From assembly GCA_963729275.1 (NCBI GenBank), contig CAVSNH010000013.1, positions 1,054,001-1,118,000 of the forward strand: 64,000 bases of DNA, written 5' to 3'. This DNA comes from CAVSNH01 sp963729275 (lineage in GTDB: Bacteria > Actinomycetota > Acidimicrobiia > Acidimicrobiales > RAAP-2). Made by a program: the position numbers and the translations under genes. Below are positions 41,981 to 50,463 of the stretch, piece by piece (positions within the stretch are counted from its first letter, which is position 1; every line of letters starts with the position of its first letter). The notes below the pieces were generated by a model. The model saw nothing but the letters and a program-made list of their open reading frames with translations, had not been told where the DNA came from and did no database searches.

Positions 41981-43797
41981 GGCGCCGACGACCGGACCTC
42001 GATCTCCAGGCCCTCGAAGGTGCCGGCCTCGAGCCACTGCTCGAGTCGCTCGCGGTAGCCGAACCAGTCGCCCATCCCCCGGCCGTAGTTGCCGTTGCGG
42101 GGATTCATCGCCTCGGGGTGGCCCTCGTTGTTGATGCGCGACGGCGTGCAGGCGGACATGACGGCACTGCCGTCAACGAAGGAGTCGACGATCTTCTGCG
42201 TCCACGATTCCTCGGCCTCGGCGCTCACGTCGAACACTTCCACGCCCTTTTGCTCGAGCAGCCCGACGGCCCGGCCGACGAACTCGGCTCCGAGCACGGC
42301 CAGCTGTGTGTAATTAACGGTGACCACCGCCTGCTGTCCCGGCGCCGGCATGACGAACATGTTGGGGAAGCCACGGCTCATCATGCCGAACAGGCTGGCC
42401 GCCCCATCGGCCCACTTCTCGGCCAGGGTGACGCCGCCGCGACCGACGATGTCGTGACCCACGCGACGGTAGAGCGGGGTCAGCTCGGCCTCGAAGCCGG
42501 TGCCATAGATGATGCAGTCGACCTCGTACTGCTTCCCGTTGACGACGGGGCCCTGTTCGGTGATCCGCTCGATCCCGGCCGGGCAGTCGATCAGCGTGAC
42601 GTTGGAGTTGTTGAAGGCCAGCAGGTACTCGTCATGGAAGCACGGCCGCTTGCAGAGGTACCGGTAGTAGGGCTTGAGGATCTCGGCTTGGGCCGGGTCG
42701 GCCACCAGCTCCTCGACCCGGCGTCGATGCGTCTCCATGATGGAGTAGTCGAGCTCCTCGGCACTGCGCAGGTACTCCTCGATCGTCATGCTCTTGTCGC
42801 GTGGGGGATGCTGGACGCGGGCCCAGTGGTGGGTCCACCCGTCGTCCACCATGTCGCGTTCCACGGACCGGCCCAGAATGATCGCCTGGAGGTTGTCCAT
42901 ACGGGCCCGCTGCCAGCCCGGCTCGAGGTCGTGGGCGAAGTCGGGATCGGTGGGCCGGTTGCCACGCTCGCCGATGGCCGACGGCGTGCGCTGGAACACA
43001 TAAAGGCGCTCGGCCGATTCGGCCAGCGGCGGTACGCACTGGATGCCGCTTGCCCCGGTCCCGACCAGGGCGACCACCTTGTCGGCCAGGTTGCTGAGGG
43101 GCAGGTCCGATCCACCGCCGGTGTAGTCGTAGTCCCACCGTGCCGTGTGGAACGAATTGCCGGCGAAGTCCTCCATGCCCGGGATGACGGGCAACTTCAT
43201 GAGGTTGAGGATCCCGACGGCCAGCACGTACCAGCGGCAGCTGACCTGGTCGCCACGGTCGGTGTGGATCCGCCACCGAGCCGCGTCCTCGTCCCACTCG
43301 GCCCGGGTCACCCCGGTGTGGAACAGGGCGTCGGCCTCGAGGTCGAACCGGTCGGCGATCGCCTCGAGGTGGCTCCGGATCTCCTCGCCGAAGGCGTAGC
43401 GCCGGGTGGGGACGTAGTCGAGCTCCTCGAGCATCGGCATGTAGCTGTACGACTCGATGTCGCACATCACGCCCGGGTAGCGATTCCAGTACCAGGTGCC
43501 TCCGATGCCTCCCGCCTGGTCGACGATGCGGATCCGCTCGACGCCGGCCGCTCGGAGATTGGCCCCGGCGAGGACCCCGGCGATCCCTCCACCCACGATC
43601 ACGACATCGACCTCATCGGCCACCGGGTCGCGTTCGATGAACGGTGTGAAGGGGTCCTGGCGGTAGCCGGCGAAGTGCTCGTCAGTCCGCAGGTCGCGGA
43701 TGTCGGCACGGCCGGGGACCAGCCGCTTGTCCCGTTCGGCCAGGTACTTGGCGCGCACGGCATCCGGGTCGTAGCTTGCGGCTCCGCCTCCAGGCAT
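41977..43797 (-). CDS. Flavin-containing monooxygenase, Baeyer-Villiger type
   Basis: This 606-residue predicted cytosolic class B flavoprotein inserts oxygen using NADPH. The FAD motif is VGGGIAGV (about 68-75), followed by GGTWYWNRYPG. The Baeyer-Villiger fingerprint FxGxxxHxxxW(P/D) is met by FAGNSFHTARWD (211-222). The NADPH motif is GTGASG (247-252). The ATG at 43797 was chosen because homology starts soon after; a longer frame to 43860 exists. It overlaps the SDR start. The likely products are esters or lactones of a ketone. Confidence 0.88.
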   Translation of the reverse strand: MPGGGAASYDPDAVRAKYLAERDKRLVPGRADIRDLRTDEHFAGYRQDPFTPFIERDPVADEVDVVIVGGGIAGVLAGANLRAAGVERIRIVDQAGGIGGTWYWNRYPGVMCDIESYSYMPMLEELDYVPTRRYAFGEEIRSHLEAIADRFDLEADALFHTGVTRAEWDEDAARWRIHTDRGDQVSCRWYVLAVGILNLMKLPVIPGMEDFAGNSFHTARWDYDYTGGGSDLPLSNLADKVVALVGTGASGIQCVPPLAESAERLYVFQRTPSAIGERGNRPTDPDFAHDLEPGWQRARMDNLQAIILGRSVERDMVDDGWTHHWARVQHPPRDKSMTIEEYLRSAEELDYSIMETHRRRVEELVADPAQAEILKPYYRYLCKRPCFHDEYLLAFNNSNVTLIDCPAGIERITEQGPVVNGKQYEVDCIIYGTGFEAELTPLYRRVGHDIVGRGGVTLAEKWADGAASLFGMMSRGFPNMFVMPAPGQQAVVTVNYTQLAVLGAEFVGRAVGLLEQKGVEVFDVSAEAEESWTQKIVDSFVDGSAVMSACTPSRINNEGHPEAMNPRNGNYGRGMGDWFGYRERLEQWLEAGTFEGLEIEVRSSAP

Positions 43798-43832
43798 GGC
43801 CCAAACGCTACCGGCACCCGGGCGAGACATCG

Positions 43833-45569
43833 TCAGCCGGGGGCTCGTAGGCCACCCCACGCTGGGTCGGTTCGACCGGTCACGTACGCCGAGCGCAGGT
43901 TCTCGAGCCAGGAAAGGCTGTCCGGCAGCCCTCCCGGCCGGTTGCGCGCCAGCCAGAGCGCTCGGTAGCGGTCGATGAGGTCGTCGAGCTCAGCGGCCAA
44001 GGCGGAACGCGCCCCGTCCGAAACCGACTCGATGCGTCCGTCTGCCGCCAGTCGCTCACGTGCGTCGCCAACGAGAAGGCCGACGAGGTCGGCGCCGAAG
44101 ACCGTCTCCTCGATGAGAAGGGCCCCGTCAGGACGCGTCGGCTGCGACTGGCGCGCCGCCTGACGCGAACGGTCGAGGCAACCGTCCACCTCGTCCAGCT
44201 CCTCTGCAGTGAGCCCCTGGGTCAGACCCCGTCCGACCGGCAATTGCGGATAGTACAGATTGGCCGTGAGGGCCGACATGTTGGGGAACTGGGGGGTGAT
44301 CAGCCGGTGGGCGTCGCCGAGGTCGAGCACCGCCCTGGCCAACTGTCCGGTCTCCTCGGCGAAGACGTGCGCGCTCAGGGCCGAGGCCAGGTCGAGCTCC
44401 GCGTTCGAGGCCAGGCACCACGAGACGGCTGCGCCGTAGGCGAATGCCGGTTCGCTGACGATCGATTGCTGGAGGTGCCCCTGGTCCCCCCAGTCGGTGT
44501 TGAGGAAGCCGCCGGCCCGGTGGGCCAGGGCCGCCTCGGCAGCGTGGCGGCACGTCGAGACGGCGTTGGTGGTACGGCCCAGGATGCTGAGCCAGCTCGA
44601 GGTCCCGGGTGCGACCCAGAACGGCACCCCACTCTCTGCTGCCGTCGCGCACCGCTCGTCGAAGGGGTACCAGTCGTCGTAGCCCCATTCGCACACCGTG
44701 ACCCCTGAGGGCAGCCGTCCGAGCAGGTCGGCTCGGCCCGAGACCATGTCCCCCCACATGAGCATCTCTCGCCCCTCGAGCTCGGGCAGGGCCCGAAGCC
44801 GCGTCACCCACTCGAGGTAGTCCTCGATGCGCTCGGCCGGGAGCTCCCAGGCCTCGTCGAGACCCACGTGCACTCGGTGGCTGCTGAACAACGGCAGGAG
44901 CTCGGCCATCAGCTCGCGCACCAGGTCGAGCGAGCCCGGATTGGCGGGCTCGATGGTCATGGCCGGCCGGGTGATGCCGTAGGGGTCGACGAAGCCGTCG
45001 GGAGCGATGGCCAGAGGCTGGTAGCGCTCGTGGGCGAGCCAGCGGTTCATATGACCGAGGCAGTTCTGGTTGGGGACGAGCTCGACGTGCCGTTGGCGGC
45101 AGAACTCGTCGAGGTCGGAGATCTCCCCGACAGTGAACGGGCTGGCCGCCTGGTGCACGTCCGGGTGTTTCTGGTAGGCGAAGGTGTGCTCGATGTAGAG
45201 CTGGACTTGATTGATCTTGCAGGAGGCCAGTCGATCCACAAGGGCACGGAGCGTGTCCAGGGTCGGCACCTTGTCGCGGGACACATCCAGCATCACTCCG
45301 CGCACGACCAGGTCCGGATGGTCGTGGATCGTCCCGACGGGAAGGGCTCCGTCATTGACCCGGGCCAGCTGGTCGAGCGTGGCCTGACCGTAGAAGAGCC
45401 CGGCGTCATCGGCACCGACCAGCTCGACGGCATCGGCGCTGAGGCGAAGGACGTACCCCTGAGCGGGAAGCGACGGGTCGATCCTCTGCTGCGGCGGGCG
45501 GGCGGGCACCAGCTCGTGGGTGAGCTCCATCGAACGGGGTAGCGGCAGCAGGTTCATCCGAGCCCTCAT
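43833..45569 (-). CDS. Glycoside hydrolase family 20 (beta-N-acetylhexosaminidase)
   Basis: This 578-residue enzyme is predicted to release terminal GlcNAc or GalNAc. An N-terminal GH20b-like domain (6-85) ends in IHDHPDLVVRGVMLDVSR, where the catalytic barrel begins. The catalytic Asp238-Glu239 pair sits in VHVGLDEAWE. WGYDDWYPFD and LNTDWGDQGH give substrate-binding Trp/Asp. There is no signal peptide, so it probably acts inside the cell on imported amino-sugar oligosaccharides. It overlaps the GNAT gene stop by 4 bp, and the NahK-like kinase is next upstream. Confidence 0.88.
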   Translation of the reverse strand: MRARMNLLPLPRSMELTHELVPARPPQQRIDPSLPAQGYVLRLSADAVELVGADDAGLFYGQATLDQLARVNDGALPVGTIHDHPDLVVRGVMLDVSRDKVPTLDTLRALVDRLASCKINQVQLYIEHTFAYQKHPDVHQAASPFTVGEISDLDEFCRQRHVELVPNQNCLGHMNRWLAHERYQPLAIAPDGFVDPYGITRPAMTIEPANPGSLDLVRELMAELLPLFSSHRVHVGLDEAWELPAERIEDYLEWVTRLRALPELEGREMLMWGDMVSGRADLLGRLPSGVTVCEWGYDDWYPFDERCATAAESGVPFWVAPGTSSWLSILGRTTNAVSTCRHAAEAALAHRAGGFLNTDWGDQGHLQQSIVSEPAFAYGAAVSWCLASNAELDLASALSAHVFAEETGQLARAVLDLGDAHRLITPQFPNMSALTANLYYPQLPVGRGLTQGLTAEELDEVDGCLDRSRQAARQSQPTRPDGALLIEETVFGADLVGLLVGDARERLAADGRIESVSDGARSALAAELDDLIDRYRALWLARNRPGGLPDSLSWLENLRSAYVTGRTDPAWGGLRAPG

Positions 45570-46417
45570 CGGAGCTCCTTGCGATGGACGAAGAAGACCT
45601 CGCCGGCCGACCCGCCGACGGCGGCGTAGGGGACGATCGGGCCCACCCAGGTGACCGCAACCACGTCACGGCCCCGTCGCCGGAGCTCGTGGAGGGCGCC
45701 GATGAGCACCGCCCGCCCCTGCCCGTGTCCCATGAGGTCGGGCCGAACCGCCACCGGGCCGAGGCGACCCCGCCGGTTGACCTCGAATGCGCAAAAGGCG
45801 GTGATCTCCCGGGCATCGTCGGTCGACCTCGACAACACCAGGTTGCCCTTGTCGCAGGCACGCCCCACCTCGGCCCGCCAGTTGCGCCAGTGGGTCCCGG
45901 TCCAGGTATCGATCTCGTCGCGGTCTTCGGGGCCGGCCAGGAGCCACCCACCAGGATCGTCGGGGATCCGGTGCAGGTCGACATTCACGTCGAAGTTGGT
46001 CTCCACCCGCAGGTAGCGCCGGCGCTCGAGGAGGCACAGCAGCCCGGTCTCGGTGATCGGGGCACCCGGCCAAAGGAAGTAGGGAGGGTCGGCCCCAGTC
46101 GTCAGGCTGGTGTGCCCGGCGTCGATGGCCCAGCGCTCGGCCGCGTCGAGCAGGGCGTGCCCGTGCCCCCGACCCCGTGCTTCCGGGTCGACCACGAGGA
46201 GGCGGACGTGGGCGCCATCCTCGCAATCGACCACGGCCACGACGGCGACCGACGGGTCACCGAAGACCATCGCCGGCTGGTCAGGGGCAACCAGCGCGCC
46301 CTCGAGCTCGGAGGCGTCGGGCGGATCGTGGAGCGAGCGGGCACAGAGCGCGGCCAAGGCGTCGAGGTCACCGGGGCCGAAGTTTCGAGTCTCGTCCAGG
46401 GGAACGCCCTCCCTCAT
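45566..46417 (-). CDS. Tandem GNAT N-acetyltransferase
   Basis: The product is 283 residues with two GNAT folds. The N-terminal half has HVRLLVVDPEARGRGHGHALLD (acetyl-CoA loop RGRGHG, about 80-86). The C-terminal half has RLGPVAVRPDLMGHGQGRAVL (MGHGQG, about 230-235). Both P-loops look usable. The small-molecule or peptide acceptor cannot be told, but its position between GH20 and an N-acetylhexosamine kinase-like gene suggests an amino-sugar substrate. The 4-bp overlaps on both sides show tight co-translation. Confidence 0.82.
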   Translation of the reverse strand: MREGVPLDETRNFGPGDLDALAALCARSLHDPPDASELEGALVAPDQPAMVFGDPSVAVVAVVDCEDGAHVRLLVVDPEARGRGHGHALLDAAERWAIDAGHTSLTTGADPPYFLWPGAPITETGLLCLLERRRYLRVETNFDVNVDLHRIPDDPGGWLLAGPEDRDEIDTWTGTHWRNWRAEVGRACDKGNLVLSRSTDDAREITAFCAFEVNRRGRLGPVAVRPDLMGHGQGRAVLIGALHELRRRGRDVVAVTWVGPIVPYAAVGGSAGEVFFVHRKELR

Positions 46418-47451
46418 TGGGGGGACACCGGCGCCGGCATCGAGGCCAGCAAATTGAGCTGCGTTCGTGCCCGATCGAAGTTGTGGCCCCGCCGTGTCGT
46501 CCGGAAATAGAGGTCGCCCACCAACCAGTCGGTGAGGAACCGGACGGCCTGCTCGAAGGCAGAGATCGCCCCCGCGGCCCGGGTAGCCTCGATCTCCTCG
46601 GCCGTGAGCAGGTTGTCAGGGACGGCATCGAGGTACCCGGCCACCACCGCGTCGTACAGGCGCCGGTCGGCGGCGGCCTGCGACGGGTCGGTCGTCTCCT
46701 CGGACACGTTGGCCGCCGCCGTGCGGAGGAGGTCGCCCAGGTCCCAGAACCAGGCACCGGGCATGACGGTGTCCAAGTCGACCAAACAGACGGCGCGTCG
46801 ATCCCGAAACAGGACGTTGTCGAGCTTGCAGTCGAAGTGAGCGACCCGCACGGGAACACGCGACACGAGTTCTTCGGCCACGTCCACCAGTGGGTCGAGC
46901 CGGCGGATGCGATCGAGCTCCTCGGAAACGCCGGCGGCACGACCGCAGCAGTCGGCAACGACAGCCGCCTCCAAGTCGGCCCGGCGCCCCCGGAGGTCGT
47001 GGAAGCGAGGCAGCGTCACCACCATGCCCTTCGGATCCAACTCGGACACCTGGCCGTGGAACTGCCCGAGCAGGGCGCCGGCCGAGCGGGCCGTGGCCCT
47101 GTCCATGGGAACACCCATCACCTCCCCGGGGACCCGGCACCAGGCCCGCCATCGTTCGCCGTCGACGTCCACGACCCACTGTTCGGGCGCCGCCGCCACC
47201 GGCTGGGGGACCACGCCGGTCCCCACCGCTCCACACACCGAGAGGAGGTTCTTCGTGAGGCCCTCGATGTCACCGAAGACACTCTGGTTGAGCCGCTGGA
47301 GGACGAACTCACCGGCGGCGGTCGTGACGAAGAAGGAATCGTTGATGTTCCCCTGGCCGACCGGGGCGATGGTGACGCCGACCCATCCGAAACGATTTGC
47401 CGCCCGATGCAACGTCTCCGTCGGCAGTCCCGTCCTCCGGTCGCCCGGCAC
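46414..47451 (-). CDS. NahK-like N-acetylhexosamine kinase (aminoglycoside phosphotransferase fold)
   Basis: The product is 345 residues. The N-lobe has GQGNINDSFFV, as in NahK-type kinases. The catalytic loop is HFDCKLDNVL (His205, Asp207, Asn212), and the metal site is LVDLDTVMPG (Asp225/Asp227) followed by WDLGDLLR. These features resemble N-acetylhexosamine 1-kinase more than antibiotic kinases, though this is by eye. With GH20 next door, phosphorylation of freed GlcNAc or GalNAc at C1 is a reasonable prediction. It is first in the operon. Confidence 0.72.
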   Translation of the reverse strand: MPGDRRTGLPTETLHRAANRFGWVGVTIAPVGQGNINDSFFVTTAAGEFVLQRLNQSVFGDIEGLTKNLLSVCGAVGTGVVPQPVAAAPEQWVVDVDGERWRAWCRVPGEVMGVPMDRATARSAGALLGQFHGQVSELDPKGMVVTLPRFHDLRGRRADLEAAVVADCCGRAAGVSEELDRIRRLDPLVDVAEELVSRVPVRVAHFDCKLDNVLFRDRRAVCLVDLDTVMPGAWFWDLGDLLRTAAANVSEETTDPSQAAADRRLYDAVVAGYLDAVPDNLLTAEEIEATRAAGAISAFEQAVRFLTDWLVGDLYFRTTRRGHNFDRARTQLNLLASMPAPVSPQ

Positions 47452-47462
47452 GAGCGGTCACA

Positions 47463-47890
47463 CTACCGGGGTCGTCCAGCCGGTCCTCGACCACCGGCGC
47501 CAGCAGTGGCGTCCTGGCGTCGTTCCCCCTCGTTCTCATTGTGGCGCCTTCGCCTCCGACGCCCTTGGCCATGATCGACGACCGACGATCGATCACCGCG
47601 TGCCTCGGCTTCGTTGACCAAGTGGTGCGCCCGGTGCCGGCTCATCCCGAGGCGACGAGCCACCGTCGCCGGCGAGTCCGAGGCTCCGGCATCCTCCACG
47701 GCGCCGGCCGGCAACTCCGAGCGACGCCTGACCGCCGCCTGATCTCGTCGAGTGCCTCGGTGGCCAGCCAACAGCGGCCGACCGGATCGGCAACCACGGC
47801 CAGCCAAGCCACGAACCCGTCAGTGTCCGGGGGTTTGGCCGTGGTGGCGGGCGTCGGCCGAGGCCTGCCCTCGCCTCCGTCCGATGCCAT
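47463..47890 (-). pseudogene. Frameshifted small helix-turn-helix protein gene
   Basis: From ATG 47890 the frame reads MASDGGEGRP... WLAVVADPVGRCWLATEALDEIRRR and then loses sense, ending at 47642. Another frame continues the logic with SELPAGAVED and an HTH segment PATVARRLGMSRHRAHHLV, ending at TAG 47463-47465. The break coincides with an imperfect 11-bp tandem duplication (47721-47731 and 47732-47742, 9/11 identical). Removing one copy restores a single frame across the whole gene. It is either a true recent pseudogene or a sequencing/assembly error. The intact form would be an sigma-70-region-4-like DNA-binding protein. Confidence 0.65.
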
Positions 47891-48016
47891 AGGCGTCAAC
47901 GGGGACCTTACAGTTGTTGGTCCTGACCACGCCGTACAATCCCGACGGCTCGAACGAGGTGCGACACCGATCAATTGGGTAAGAGAGAGGACCACCAATA
48001 GGTACGAGGAGGAATT

Positions 48017-48508
48017 GTGATCCGAGGCGAGGGTACGACGATCGCCCGCGGAGTCAGCCCGGAAGAGGCGTTCGACTTCGTGCTCGATCCCGCCCAGTAC
48101 ACCAAGGCGGACACCAAGATGGTCTGGGTGACCAAGGTGGCCGACACCCCCGACGGCATGATCGCCCGAGAGGACGGAAAGTTCATGGGCCGGTTCAAGG
48201 GCTCGGTCATCACCCGATACAGCTGGGTAAGGCCGACCCACATCGATGTCGTCCTGGAGCACGGTGTCCCCGAGGGCTTGCACGCCTGGTTCGACATCGA
48301 GGAAGTCGAGGGGGGTACCCGGATCCGCCACGTGGAAGAAATGCAGTTCGGGCACGGCCTTCTCGGGAAGCTGTACGACCTCGTGGCCAGAGACTGGTTC
48401 GCCAAGTCGGTGCGGGCCGAGGTCACCGAGATCGGCCGGCTGCTCGAGGCCGGCGAGCGCGGACGGCCCGATCACCTGACGAAGTCCGGAGCCGAACGAA
48501 CGCCCTGA
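48017..48508 (+). CDS. SRPBCC (START/Bet v 1-like) family protein
   Basis: The product is 163 residues. The fold is suggested by TIARGVSPEEAFDFVLDPAQYTKAD, a strand-rich centre (ITRYSWVRPTHIDVVLEHG), and a long C-terminal helix (GHGLLGKLYDLVARDWFAKSVRAEV, cited in parts). Such proteins hold hydrophobic ligands or act as cyclases or polyketide aromatases. No specific ligand is suggested. The GTG at 48017 has GAGGAGGA just upstream. A TACAAT at 47935-47940 could be its -10. Confidence 0.82.
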   Translation: MIRGEGTTIARGVSPEEAFDFVLDPAQYTKADTKMVWVTKVADTPDGMIAREDGKFMGRFKGSVITRYSWVRPTHIDVVLEHGVPEGLHAWFDIEEVEGGTRIRHVEEMQFGHGLLGKLYDLVARDWFAKSVRAEVTEIGRLLEAGERGRPDHLTKSGAERTP

Positions 48509-48584
48509 CCGAATTCGGCGGTCCGAGTCGTCCTGGAGCAGGACCGGCCATCCAGCGCACGGCGGTTGGACGGGTAGCCCACGG

Positions 48585-50279
48585 ATGGCGACCGATGTGA
48601 CCGTCGCACCGACTGCCGCGCAACCGGCAGGCCGCGCTGGCGTTGCAACCCCAACCAGCCCTTCGGGGCCGACGTGGCCAGGCGACCGCTGGTTGCCGAC
48701 AGTCTCGCGAGTCGCCGTTCACTGCGTGGTGTGGACGTCGGTACTCGTGCCTATCGTCATCGAGTTGTCCGACGGGGCTCGGCCGGTGCGGGACAACGCC
48801 GAGATCTCGATCAATGCCTACCAGGTCTTCTCGACCAACCCGCCCTTGGTCGGCCCCCTGTCCTTGGCATCGCAGGGGATACACCACACTCTCTTCGACC
48901 TGGGCCCGTTGCTCTTCTGGCTTCTGGCCGTTCCCGTGCATCTCGACCCGGGCCAGGGCTCTCTGTGGGGAGCCGCGCTGCTCTGTGGGTGCGCCCTGTC
49001 CGTTGCCGCCGAAGCCGCCTGGTCGGTCAAAGCCTGGCCCGCCGCCCTGGTTGTCGGGCTGGTGGTCGCCGATCTCGGGTGGCAAACCCTGATACTCGAC
49101 AACCTCTCGTGGAACGCCTATTTCGGACTCGTCTTCCTCGTCGCAGGTCTGGCCACGTCCTGGGCGGTGGCCAGCGGTCGCTTCGGTTGGTTTCCCGCGG
49201 CCGTCTTCTTCTTGTCCGTCTCCGCCCAGTGCCACCTGATCTATGCCGTGCCCGCCATCGCCATCGGCGTCGGCGCACCTCTGATCGGGTGGATCGAGGG
49301 GCACCGTCCGACGCGCCACCGCTGGTGGATCGCCAGCCTGATCGTGGGCGCCGTGTGCTGGGCGCCGCCCGTCCTCCAAGAGATCTTCGGAAACCCGAAG
49401 AACCTCAGTCAGCTGATCGCTTCAAGGGGACTACGGCGCTCTGCCGGGCTCGCCTTCGGGCTCCACACGCTCGCCACCGCCGCCCTGCCCCACCCCATTT
49501 GGTTGACGCAGTTCCCTTATCTCATCTCCTTTGCCGGCCGCATGCCGGCCTACCTGCGCAGCCACTCGATCGTCTGGGCCCTCGGGGCCCTCTTCCTCAT
49601 GATTGCGGTGGCTCTCGTGTCCGGGAGAGCCCGGCCGCAACTCTCGGCGCTCGCCGCCATCGCCTTCATCCTTTCCATAGGTGTGGTCTTCGGCTTCGCC
49701 GAGTTTCCCCAGGACGACCTGGCCCTCTCTGGCTACATCTCGGCCGTCCTGTGGCTGGTCGGCATGATCATCTGGGTCGTTCTGTCGTGGGCGGCCATCG
49801 AGCTGTCCGTCGCGGCGTGGAGTCGTTGGCAGCCCCACGGGCTGCACCCGGCTTGGACAAAGACGCTTCGACGGGTTGGGCAGGTGGCCGGCCTCGTCCT
49901 TCTCGTCGTCGCCGGCATTGCCGGGTTGCATGCACTCGTCCCGGGGTCGGCCGCGGAAGCGAGGGATGGGCAGCTGGACCGCACCATCGACCACAGGATC
50001 GCCACCGCGGTGGAGCGGCGTTCGCCGACGGGACCGGTGATCGTCGTCGTCCAGCCGTCGACGTTCTCATCGTCGAGGCTCGATGCCGACTTCGGTTTCT
50101 ACGTCACCGACTACTGGGGCGTGGCCATGGAGCTTCTGGCGTCGGGACGGCTACCGAGGCTGTACGGCACCAATGGGACGGCAATCCACCTGTCCGTCCC
50201 ACCCGGCTCCCGATGGCCAGAGGTCGTGGCCCACGTCGATCCGTCGACCTTGGCCGTCACTGCCGTTCGCCGTCGGTAG
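48585..50279 (+). CDS. Polytopic membrane protein, GT-C glycosyltransferase-like
   Basis: The product has 564 residues. After a Thr/Ala/Pro-rich N-terminus there are about 11-12 membrane helices (from VAVHCVVWTSVLVPIVI to VAGLVLLVVAGIAGLHAL). A soluble C-terminal region of ~110 residues follows. The first external loop has RDNAEISINAY followed by HHTLFDLGP. The charged Asp/Glu there resembles the catalytic loop of GT-C transferases that use polyprenyl sugars. The assignment is by topology and this loop only. It precedes the two secreted repeat proteins on the same strand, which may be its glycosylation substrates. Confidence 0.6.
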   Translation: MATDVTVAPTAAQPAGRAGVATPTSPSGPTWPGDRWLPTVSRVAVHCVVWTSVLVPIVIELSDGARPVRDNAEISINAYQVFSTNPPLVGPLSLASQGIHHTLFDLGPLLFWLLAVPVHLDPGQGSLWGAALLCGCALSVAAEAAWSVKAWPAALVVGLVVADLGWQTLILDNLSWNAYFGLVFLVAGLATSWAVASGRFGWFPAAVFFLSVSAQCHLIYAVPAIAIGVGAPLIGWIEGHRPTRHRWWIASLIVGAVCWAPPVLQEIFGNPKNLSQLIASRGLRRSAGLAFGLHTLATAALPHPIWLTQFPYLISFAGRMPAYLRSHSIVWALGALFLMIAVALVSGRARPQLSALAAIAFILSIGVVFGFAEFPQDDLALSGYISAVLWLVGMIIWVVLSWAAIELSVAAWSRWQPHGLHPAWTKTLRRVGQVAGLVLLVVAGIAGLHALVPGSAAEARDGQLDRTIDHRIATAVERRSPTGPVIVVVQPSTFSSSRLDADFGFYVTDYWGVAMELLASGRLPRLYGTNGTAIHLSVPPGSRWPEVVAHVDPSTLAVTAVRRR

Positions 50280-50463
50280 CCGTCGGCGGGGACGTGAACC
50301 GGCGGGGTCCTCGACTCGATCAGCCGCGCCAGCTGGTTCGGCGCCCGGTCGAGGGGGAAGCTCGGGTCCCCTGTCCCGAGGTTGAGCGGTCGGGTGTCGG
50401 CGGCCCCTCTGAGCAGCGCCTTTGTGAACCAATGCTCAAGACCGAGGCGTCGGCCGACGATCC

